DNA from: Ptiloglossa arizonensis | Taxonomy: Eukaryota; Arthropoda; Insecta; Hymenoptera; Colletidae | DNA length: 64,000 bases | Direction of reading: 5' to 3' | Assembly (NCBI RefSeq): GCF_051014685.1 | Contig: NW_027478528.1 | Location: 372,001-436,000, forward strand | Part shown: piece after piece, positions 47,216-58,003 of the stretch | How positions within the stretch are numbered: the stretch's first letter is position 1 | Layout: the number at the start of each line of letters is the position of its first letter | Made by a program: the position numbers and the translations under genes | The notes under the pieces: model-generated | Told to the model about the DNA's origin: nothing | Seen by the model: the letters and a program-made list of their open reading frames with translations, nothing else | Database searches by the model: none

Positions 47216-49514
47216 CTCTGCTGCTCCAAACGCTTAACCAGAATGGCCTAGGGAAAAAATACACATAGCGTTGTAATCGGGCGAGTTTCTGCTTTCAGAC
47301 ACAACAGGAATTTTTGGGTTAGGTCAATCCGTTCGCGAGATATGGGAGTTTGAAGCCAAGAAATGGTTGAGAAGGCAAAAAATTTTTCGCAATTCTGCTG
47401 CTCCGAACGCTTAACCAGAATGGCCTAGGGAAAAAATACACATACCGTTGTAATCGGGCGAGTTTCTACTTTCAGATGCAATAGGAATTTTTGGGTTAGG
47501 TCAATCCGTTCCCGAAATATGGGAGTTTGAAGACAAGAAATGGTTGAGAGGGCAAAAAATTTTTCGCAATTCTGCTGTTCCAAACGCTTAACCAGAATGG
47601 CCTAGGGAAAAAATACACATACCGTTCTAATCGGGCGAGTTTCTACTTTCAGATGCAGCAGGAATTTTTGGGTTACGTCAATCCGTTCGCGAGATATGGG
47701 AGTTTGAAGCTAAGAAATGGTTGAGAAGACAACAAATTCTTCGCAATTCTGCTGCTCCAAACGCTTAACCAGAATGGCCTAGGGAAAACATACACATACC
47801 ATTGTAATCGGGCGAGTTTCTACTTTCAGATGCAATAGGAATTTTTGGGTTAGGTCAATCCGTTCGCGAGATATGGGAGTTTGAAGACAAGAAATGGTTG
47901 AGAAGGCAAAAAATTTTTCGCAATTCTGCTGTTCCAAACGCTTAACCAGAATGGCCTAGGGAAAAAATACACATACCGTTGTAATCGGGCGAGTTTCTAC
48001 TTTCAGATGCAGCAGGAATTTTTGGGTTACGTCAATCCGTTCGCGAGATATGGGAGTTTGAAGCTAAGAAATGGTTGAGAAGACAACAAATTTTTCGCAA
48101 TTCTGCTGCTCCAAACGCTTAACCAGAATGGCCTAGGGAAAACATACACATACCGTTGTAATCGGGCGAGTTTCTACTTTCAGATGCAATAGGAATTTTT
48201 GGGTTAGGTCAATCCGTTCGCGAGATATGGGAGTTTGAAGACAAGAAATGGTTGAGAAGGCAAAAAATTTTTCGCAATTCTGCTGTTCCAAACGCTTAAC
48301 CAGAATGGCCTAGGGAAAAAATACACATACCCTTGTAATCGGGCGAGTTTCTACTTTCAGATACAACAGGAATTTTTGGTTATGTCAATCCGTTCGCGAG
48401 ATATGGGAGTTTGAAGCTAAGAAATGGTTGAGAAGACAACAAATTTTTCGCACTTCTGCTGCTCCAAACGCTTAACCAGAATGGCCTAGGGAAAAAATAC
48501 ACATAGCGTTGTAATCGGGCGAGTTTCTGCTTTCAGACGCAACAGGAATTTTTGGGTTAGGTCAATCCGTTCGCGAGATATGGGAGATTGAAGCCAAGAA
48601 ATGGTTGAGAAAGCAAAAAATTTTTCGTAATTCTGCTGCTCCAAACGCTTAACCAGAATGGCCTAGGGAAAAAATACACATACCCTTGTAATCGGGCGAG
48701 TTTCTACTTTCAGATGCAATAGGAATTTTTGGGTTAGGTCAATCCGTTCGCGAGATATGGGAGTTTGAAGACAAGAAATGGTTGAGAAGGCAAAAAATTT
48801 TTCGCAATTCTGCTGCTCCGAACGTTTAACCAGAATGGCCTAGGGAAAACATACACATACCGTTGTAACGGGGCGAGTTTCTACTTTCAGACGCAACAGG
48901 AATTTTTGGGTTAGGTCAATCCGTTCGCGAGATATGGGAGTTTGAAGCCAAGAAATGGTTGAGAGGGCAAAAAATTTTTCGCAATTCTGCTGCTCCAAAC
49001 GCTTAACCAGAATGGCCTAGGGAAAAAATACACATACCCTTGTAATCGGGCGAGTTTCTACTTTCAGATGCAATAGGAATTTTTGGGTTAGGTCAATCCG
49101 TTCGCGAGATATGGGAGTTTGAAGACAAGAAATGGTTGAGAAGGCAAAAAATTTTTCGCAATTCTGCTGCTCCGAACGCTTAACCAGAATGGCCTAGGGA
49201 AAACATACACATACCGTTATAATCGGGCGAGTTTCTACTTTCAGATGCAATAGGAATTTTTGGGTTAGGTCAATCCGTTCGCGAGATATGGGAGTTTGAA
49301 CACAAGTAATGGTTGAGAAGGCAAAAAATTTTTCGCAATTCTGCTGTTCCAAACGCTTAACCAGAATGGCCTAGGGAAAAAATACACATACCCTTGTAAT
49401 CGGGCGAGTTTCTACTTTCAGATGCAACAGGAAGTTTTGGTTATGTCAATCCGTTCGCGAGATATGGGAGTTTGAAGCAAAGAAATGGTTGAGAAGACAA
49501 CAAATTTTTCGCAC
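47216..49514. repeat. HOR copy 3: complete 13-monomer unit m1-m13 (2,299 bp)
   Basis: Same order and markers as copy 2, with TTCCCGAAAT at 47,509, CGTTTAACC at 48,823 and GGAAGTTTTGG at 49,431. The 13-5-13 arrangement over 44,033-49,514, followed by another m1'-x start, reads as two rounds of an 18-monomer composite (13 + 5), the second altered after its 13-monomer part. Confidence 0.92.
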
Positions 49515-52500
49515 CTCTGCTGCTCCAAACGCTTAACCAGAATGGCCTAGGGAAAAAATACACATAGCGTTGTAATCGGGCGAGTTTCTGCTTTCAGACA
49601 CAACAGGAATTTTTGGGTTAGGTCAATCCGTTCGCGAGATATGGGAGTTTGAAGCCAAGAAATGGTTGAGAAAGCAAAAAATTTTTCGCAATTCTGCTGT
49701 TCCAAACGCTTAACCAGAATGGCCTAGGGAAAAAATACACATACCGTTGTAACCGGGCGAGTTTCTACTTTCAGACGCAACAGGAATTTTTGGGTTAGGT
49801 CAATCCGTTCGCGAGATATGGGAGTTTGAAGCCAAGAACTGGTTGAGAGGGCAAAAAATTTTTCGCAATTCTGCTGCTCCAAACGCTTAACCAGAATGGC
49901 CTAGGGAAAAAATACACATACCCTTGTAATCGGGCGAGTTTCTACTTTCAGATGCAATAGGAATTTTTGGGTTAGGTCAATCCGTTCGCGAGATATGGGA
50001 GTTTGAAGACAAGAAATGGTTGAGAAGGCAAAAAATTTTTCGCAATTCTGCTGCTCCGAACGCTTAACCAGAATGGCCTAGGGAAAAAATACACATACCG
50101 TTGTAATCGGGCGAGTTTCTACTTTCAGATGCAATAGGAATTTTTGGGTTAGGTCAATCCGTTCGCGAGATATGGGAGTTTGAAGACAAGAAATGGTTGA
50201 GAAGGCAAAAAATTTTTCGCAATTCTGCTGTTCCAAACGCTTAACCAGAATGGCCTAGGGAAAAAATACACATACCGTTGTAATCGCGCGAGTTTCTACT
50301 TTCAGATGCAGCAGGAATTTTTGGGTTACGTCAATCCGTTCGCGAGATATGGGAGTTTGAAGCTAAGAAATGGTTGAGAAGACAACAAATTTTTCGCAAT
50401 TCTGCTGCTCCAAGCGCTTAACCAGAATGGACTAGGGAAAAAATACACATACCGTTGTAATCGGGCGAGTTTCTACTTTCACACGCAACAGGAATTTTTG
50501 GGTTAGGTCTATCCGTTCGCGAGATATGGGAGTTTGAAGCCAAGAAATGGTTGAGAAGGCATACAATTTTTCGCAATTCTGCTGATCCAAACGCTTAACC
50601 AGAATGCCCTAGGGAAAAATACACATACCGCTGTAGTCGGGCGAGTTTCTACTTTCAGATGCAATAGGAATTTTTGGGTTAGGTCAATCCGTTCGCGAGA
50701 TATGGGAGTTTGAATACAAGAAATGGTTGAGAAGGCAAAAAATTTTTCGCAATTCTGCTGCTCCGAACGCTTAACCAGAATGGCCTAGGGAAAAAATACA
50801 CATACCGTTGTAATCGGGCGAGTTTCTACTTTCAGATGCAATAGGAATTTTTGGGTTAGGTCAATCCGTTCCCGAAATATGGGAGTTTGAAGACAAGAAA
50901 TGGTTGAGAGGGCAAAAAATTTTTCGCAATTCTGCTGTTCCAAACGCTTAACCAGAATGGCCTAGGGAAAAAATACACATACCGTTCTAATCGGGCGAGT
51001 TTCTACTTTCAGATGCAGCAGGAATTTTTGGGTTACGTCAATCCGTTCGCGAGATATGGGAGTTTGAAGCTAAGAAATGGTTGAGAAGACAACAAATTCT
51101 TCGCAATTCTGCTGCTCCAAACGCTTAACCAGAATGGCCTAGGGAAAACATACACATACCATTGTAATCGGGCGAGTTTCTACTTTCAGATGCAATAGGA
51201 ATTTTTGGGTTAGGTCAATCCGTTCGCGAGATATGGGAGTTTGAAGACAAGAAATGGTTGAGAAGGCAAAAAATTTTTCGCAATTCTGCTGTTCCAAACG
51301 CTTAACCAGAATGGCCTAGGGAAAAAATACACATACCGTTGTAATCGGGCGAGTTTCTACTTTCAGATGCAGCAGGAATTTTTGGGTCACGTCAATCCGT
51401 TCGCGAGATATGGGAGTTTGAAGCTAAGAAATGGTTGAGAAGACAACAAATTTTTCGCAATTCTGCTGCTCCAAACGCTTAACCAGAATGGCCTAGGGAA
51501 AACATACACATACCGTTGTAATCGGGCGAGTTTCTACTTTCAGATGCAATAGGAATTTTTGGGTTAGGTCAATCCGTTCGCGAGATATGGGAGTTTGAAG
51601 ACAAGAAATGGTTGAGAAGGCAAAAAATTTTTCGCAATTCTGCTGTTCCAAACGCTTAACCAGAATGGCCTAGGGAAAAAATACACATACCCTTGTAATC
51701 GGGCGAGTTTCTACTTTCAGATACAACAGGAATTTTTGGTTATGTCAATCCGTTCGCGAGATATGGGAGTTTGAAGCTAAGAAATGGTTGAGAAGACAAC
51801 AAATTTTTCGCACTTCTGCTGCTCCAAACGCTTAACCAGAATGGCCTAGGGAAAAAATACACATAGCGTTGTAATCGGGCGAGTTTCTGCTTTCAGACGC
51901 AACAGGAATTTTTGGGTTAGGTCAATCCGTTCGCGAGATATGGGAGATTGAAGCCAAGAAATGGTTGAGAAAGCAAAAAATTTTTCGTAATTCTGCTGCT
52001 CCAAACGCTTAACCAGAATGGCCTAGGGAAAAAATACACATACCCTTGTAATCGGGCGAGTTTCTACTTTCAGATGCAATAGGAATTTTTGGGTTAGGTC
52101 AATCCGTTCGCGAGATATGGGAGTTTGAAGACAAGAAATGGTTGAGAAGGCAAAAAATTTTTCGCAATTCTGCTGCTCCGAACGTTTAACCAGAATGGCC
52201 TAGGGAAAACATACACATACCGTTGTAACGGGGCGAGTTTCTACTTTCAGACGCAACAGGAATTTTTGGGTTAGGTCAATCCGTTCGCGAGATATGGGAG
52301 TTTGAAGCCAAGAAATGGTTGAGAGGGCAAAAAATTTTTCGCAATTCTGCTGCTCCAAACGCTTAACCAGAATGGCCTAGGGAAAAAATACACATACCCT
52401 TGTAATCGGGCGAGTTTCTACTTTCAGATGCAATAGGAATTTTTGGGTTAGGTCAATCCGTTCGCGAGATATGGGAGTTTGAAGACAAGAAATGGTTGAG

Positions 52501-52874
52501 AAGGCAAAAAATTTTTCGCAATTCTGCTGCTCCGAACGCTTAACCAGAATGGCCTAGGGAAAACATACACATACCGTTATAATCGGGCGAGTTTCTACTT
52601 TCAGATGCAATAGGAATTTTTGGGTTAGGTCAATCCGTTCGCGAGATATGGGAGTTTGAACACAAGTAATGGTTGAGAAGGCAAAAAATTTTTCGCAATT
52701 CTGCTGTTCCAAACGCTTAACCAGAATGGCCTAGGGAAAAAATACACATACCCTTGTAATCGGGCGAGTTTCTACTTTCAGATGCAACAGGAAGTTTTGG
52801 TTATGTCAATCCGTTCGCGAGATATGGGAGTTTGAAGCAAAGAAATGGTTGAGAAGACAACAAATTTTTCGCAC
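49515..52874. repeat. HOR derivative: 19 monomers (m1', x, m11', y1-y4, then m2-m13), 3,360 bp
   Basis: Begins as the 5-monomer derivative. After m11' it enters y1 (CTCCG, AAAAAATAC, GACAAG), y2 (CTGTTCC, CGCGCGAG, GCAGCAGG, TTACGTC), y3 (50,400; CAAGCGC, GGACTAGG, CACACGC) and y4, which ends in GAATACAAG. It then continues with m2-m13 (TTCCCGAAAT at 50,869). The y4-to-m2 junction resembles 41,735-41,912, so material of the 39.7-42 kb kind has been joined into the HOR. One private change is GGGTCACGTC near 51,388. Confidence 0.88.
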
Positions 52875-55800
52875 CTCTGCTGCTCCAAACGCTTAACCAG
52901 AATGGCCTAGGGAAAAAATACACATAGCGTTGTAATCGGGCGAGTTTCTGCTTTCAGACACAACAGGAATTTTTGGGTTAGGTCAATCCGTTCGCGAGAT
53001 ATGGGAGTTTGAAGCCAAGAAATGGTTGAGAAAGCAAAAAATTTTTCGCAATTCTGCTGTTCCAAACGCTTAACCAGAATGGCCTAGGGAAAAAATACAC
53101 ATACCGTTGTAACCGGGCGAGTTTCTACTTTCAGACGCAACAGGAATTTTTGGGTTAGGTCAATCCGTTCGCGAGATATGGGAGTTTGAAGCCAAGAACT
53201 GGTTGAGAGGGCAAAAAATTTTTCGCAATTCTGCTGCTCCAAACGCTTAACCAGAATGGCCTAGGGAAAAAATACACATACCCTTGTAATCGGGCGAGTT
53301 TCTACTTTCAGATGCAATAGGAATTTTTGGGTTAGGTCAATCCGTTCGCGAGATATGGGAGTTTGAAGACAAGAAATGGTTGAGAAGGCAAAAAATTTTT
53401 CGCAATTCTGCTGCTCCGAACGCTTAACCAGAATGGCCTAGGGAAAAAATACACATACCGTTGTAATCGGGCGAGTTTCTACTTTCAGATGCAATAGGAA
53501 TTTTTGGGTTAGGTCAATCCGTTCGCGAGATATGGGAGTTTGAAGACAAGAAATGGTTGAGAAGGCAAAAAATTTTTCGCAATTCTGCTGTTCCAAACGC
53601 TTAACCAGAATGGCCTAGGGAAAAAATACACATACCGTTGTAATCGCGCGAGTTTCTACTTTCAGATGCAGCAGGAATTTTTGGGTTACGTCAATCCGTT
53701 CGCGAGATATGGGAGTTTGAAGCTAAGAAATGGTTGAGAAGACAACAAATTTTTCGCAATTCTGCTGCTCCAAGCGCTTAACCAGAATGGACTAGGGAAA
53801 AAATACACATACCGTTGTAATCGGGCGAGTTTCTACTTTCACACGCAACAGGAATTTTTGGGTTAGGTCTATCCGTTCGCGAGATATGGGAGTTTGAAGC
53901 CAAGAAATGGTTGAGAAGGCATACAATTTTTCGCAATTCTGCTGATCCAAACGCTTAACCAGAATGCCCTAGGGAAAAATACACATACCGCTGTAGTCGG
54001 GCGAGTTTCTACTTTCAGATGCAATAGGAATTTTTGGGTTAGGTCAATCCGTTCGCGAGATATGGGAGTTTGAAGACAAGAAATGGTTGAGAAGGCAAAA
54101 AACTTTTCGCAATTCTGCTGCTCCAAATGCTTAACCAGAATGGCCTAGGGAAAAAATACACATACCGTTGTAATCGGGCGAGTTTCTAATTTCAGATGCA
54201 ATAGGAATTTTTGGGTTAGGTCAATCCGTTCGCGAGATATGGGAGTTTGAAGCCAAGAAATGGTTGAGAAGGCAAAAAATTTTTCGCAATTCTGCTGTTC
54301 CAAACGCTTAACCAGAATGGCCTAGGGAAAAAATAAACATACCGTTGTAATCGGGCGAGTTTCTACTTTCAGATGCAATAGGAATTTTTGGGTTAGGTCA
54401 ATCCGTTCGCGAGATATGGGAGTTTGAAGCTAAGAAATGGTTAAGGAGACAACAAATTTTTCGCACCTCTGCTGCTCCAAACGCTTAACCAGAATGGCCT
54501 AGGGAAAAAATACACATAGCGTTGTAATCGGGCGAGTTTCTGCTTTCAGACACAACAGGAATTTTTGGGTTAGGTCAATCCGTTCGCGAGATATGGGAGT
54601 TTGAAGCCAAGAAATGGTTGAGAAAGCAAAAAATTTTTCGCAATTCTGCTGTTCCAAACGCTTAACCAGAATGGCCTAGGGAAAAAATACACATACCGTT
54701 GTAACCGGGCGAGTTTCTACTTTCAGACGCAACAGGAATTTTTGGGTTAGGTCAATCCGTTCGCGAGATATGGGAGTTTGAAGCCAAGAACTGGTTGAGA
54801 GGGCAAAAAATTTTTCGCAATTCTGCTGCTCCAAACGCTTAACCAGAATGGCCTAGGGAAAAAATACACATACCCTTGTAATCGGGCGAGTTTCTACTTT
54901 CAGATGCAATAGGAATTTTTGGGTTAGGTCAATCCGTTCGCGAGATATGGGAGTTTGAAGACAAGAAATGGTTGAGAAGACAACAAATTTTTCGCAATTC
55001 TGCTGCTCCAAACGCTTAACCAGAATGGCCTAGGGAAAACATACACATACCGTTGTAATCGGGCGAGTTTCTACTTTCAGATGCAATAGGAATTTTTGGG
55101 TTAGGTCAATCCGTTCGCGAGATATGGGAGTTTGAAGACAAGAAATGGTTGAGAAGGCAAAAAATTTTTCGCAATTCTGCTGTTCCAAACGCTTAACCAG
55201 AATGGCCTAGGGAAAAAATACACATACCCTTGTAATCGGGCGAGTTTCTACTTTCAGATACAACAGGAATTTTTGGTTATGTCAATCCGTTCGCGAGATA
55301 TGGGAGTTTGAAGCTAAGAAATGGTTGAGAAGACAACAAATTTTTCGCACTTCTGCTGCTCCAAACGCTTAACCAGAATGGCCTAGGGAAAAAATACACA
55401 TAGCGTTGTAATCGGGCGAGTTTCTGCTTTCAGACGCAACAGGAATTTTTGGGTTAGGTCAATCCGTTCGCGAGATATGGGAGATTGAAGCCAAGAAATG
55501 GTTGAGAAAGCAAAAAATTTTTCGTAATTCTGCTGCTCCAAACGCTTAACCAGAATGGCCTAGGGAAAAAATACACATACCCTTGTAATCGGGCGAGTTT
55601 CTACTTTCAGATGCAATAGGAATTTTTGGGTTAGGTCAATCCGTTCGCGAGATATGGGAGTTTGAAGACAAGAAATGGTTGAGAAGGCAAAAAATTTTTC
55701 GCAATTCTGCTGCTCCGAACGTTTAACCAGAATGGCCTAGGGAAAACATACACATACCGTTGTAACGGGGCGAGTTTCTACTTTCAGACGCAACAGGAAT

Positions 55801-56411
55801 TTTTGGGTTAGGTCAATCCGTTCGCGAGATATGGGAGTTTGAAGCCAAGAAATGGTTGAGAGGGCAAAAAATTTTTCGCAATTCTGCTGCTCCAAACGCT
55901 TAACCAGAATGGCCTAGGGAAAAAATACACATACCCTTGTAATCGGGCGAGTTTCTACTTTCAGATGCAATAGGAATTTTTGGGTTAGGTCAATCCGTTC
56001 GCGAGATATGGGAGTTTGAAGACAAGAAATGGTTGAGAAGGCAAAAAATTTTTCGCAATTCTGCTGCTCCGAACGCTTAACCAGAATGGCCTAGGGAAAA
56101 CATACACATACCGTTATAATCGGGCGAGTTTCTACTTTCAGATGCAATAGGAATTTTTGGGTTAGGTCAATCCGTTCGCGAGATATGGGAGTTTGAACAC
56201 AAGTAATGGTTGAGAAGGCAAAAAATTTTTCGCAATTCTGCTGTTCCAAACGCTTAACCAGAATGGCCTAGGGAAAAAATACACATACCCTTGTAATCGG
56301 GCGAGTTTCTACTTTCAGATGCAACAGGAAGTTTTGGTTATGTCAATCCGTTCGCGAGATATGGGAGTTTGAAGCAAAGAAATGGTTGAGAAGACAACAA
56401 ATTTTTCGCAC
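52875..56411. repeat. HOR derivative: 20 monomers, 3,537 bp, with internal hybrid
   Basis: The order is m1', x, m11', y1, y2, y3 (53,760), y4, z1 (TCTAATTTCAG), z2 (AATAAACAT, GGTTAAGGAGAC, then CGCACCTCTG), m1', x, a hybrid monomer (54,821-54,997), then m6-m13. The length is 20 x 177 minus 3. The same m1'-x pair occurs twice within the block, nine monomers apart, which fits exchange between m1'-x copies. Confidence 0.88.
54821..54997. repeat. Hybrid monomer m11'/m5
   Basis: The left part has CCCTTG, GCAATAGG and GACAAG, as in m11'. The right part has GAAGACAACAAATTTTTC, as in m5, and the next monomer is m6. In nearly all other GACAAG monomers the next diagnostic site is GAAGGC or GAGGGC. 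The switch lies between the GACAAG site (~54,959) and the GAAGAC site (~54,978). Confidence 0.87.
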
Positions 56412-58003
56412 CTCTGCTGCTCCAAACGCTTAACCAGAATGGCCTAGGGAAAAAATACACATACCGTTGTAATCGGGCGAGTTTCTACTTTCACACGCAA
56501 CAGGAATTTTTGGGTTAGGTCTATCCGTTCGCGAGATATGGGAGTTTGAAGCCAAGAAATGGTTGAGAAGGCATACAATTTTTCGCAATTCTGCTGATCC
56601 AAACGCTTAACCACAATGCCCTAGGGAAAAATACACATACCGCTGTAGTCGGGCGAGTTTCTACTTTCAGATGCAATAGGAATTTTTGGGTTAGGTCAAT
56701 CCGTTCGCGAGATATGGGAGTTTGAAGACAAGAAATGGTTGAGAAGGCAAAAAACTTTTCGCAATTCTGCTGCTCCAAATGCTTAACCAGAATGGCCTAG
56801 GGAAAAAATACACATACCGTTGTAATCGGGCGAGTTTCTAATTTCAGATGCAATAGGAATTTTTGGGTTAGGTCAATCCGTTCGCGAGATATGGGAGTTT
56901 GAAGCCAAGAAATGGTTGAGAAGGCAAAAAATTTTTCGCAATTCTGCTGTTCCAAACGCTTAACCAGAATGGCCTAGGGAAAAAATAAACATACCGTTGT
57001 AATCGGGCGAGTTTCTACTTTCAGATGCAATAGGAATTTTTGGGTTAGGTCAATCCGTTCGCGAGATATGGGAGTTTGAAGCTAAGAAATGGTTAAGGAG
57101 ACAACAAATTTTTCGCACCTCTGCTGCTCCAAACGCTTAACCAGAATGGCCTAGGGAAAAAATACACATAGCGTTGTAATCGGGCGAGTTTCTGCTTTCA
57201 GACACAACAGGAATTTTTGGGTTAGGTCAATCCGTTCGCGAGATATGGGAGTTTGAAGCCAAGAAATGGTTGAGAAAGCAAAAAATTTTTCGCAATTCTG
57301 CTGTTCCAAACGCTTAACCAGAATGGCCTAGGGAAAAAATACACATACCGTTGTAACCGGGCGAGTTTCTACTTTCAGACGCAACAGGAATTTTTGGGTT
57401 AGGTCAATCCGTTCGCGAGATATGGGAGTTTGAAGCCAAGAACTGGTTGAGAGGGCAAAAAATTTTTCGCAATTCTGCTGCTCCAAACGCTTAACCAGAA
57501 TGGCCTAGGGAAAAAATACACATACCCTTGTAATCGGGCGAGTTTCTACTTTCAGATGCAATAGGAATTTTTGGGTTAGGTCAATCCGTTCGCGAGATAT
57601 GGGAGTTTGAAGACAAGAAATGGTTGAGAAGGCAAAAAATTTTTCGCAATTCTGCTGCTCCGAACGCTTAACCAGAATGGCCTAGGGAAAAAATACACAT
57701 ACCGTTGTAATCGGGCGAGTTTCTACTTTCAGATGCAATAGGAATTTTTGGGTTAGGTCAATCCGTTCGCGAGATATGGGAGTTTGAAGACAAGAAATGG
57801 TTGAGAAGGCAAAAAATTTTTCGCAATTCTGCTGTTCCAAACGCTTAACCAGAATGGCCTAGGGAAAAAATACACATACCGTTGTAATCGCGCGAGTTTC
57901 TACTTTCAGATGCAGCAGGAATTTTTGGGTTACGTCAATCCGTTCGCGAGATATGGGAGTTTGAAGCTAAGAAATGGTTGAGAAGACAACAAATTTTTCG
58001 CAA
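56412..58003. repeat. 9-monomer block y3-y4-z1-z2-m1'-x-m11'-y1-y2 (1,592 bp)
   Basis: The first monomer (56,412-56,588) is a hybrid. It begins CTCTGCTG with GGCCTAGG, like m1, and ends with CACACGC, GTCTATCC and GGCATACAATT, like y3. y4 here has the private change CCACAATGCCC near 56,612. The block repeats the order of 53,760-55,0xx and is followed by another y3-y4 at 58,004, so the y3 period is 9 monomers here. Confidence 0.87.
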
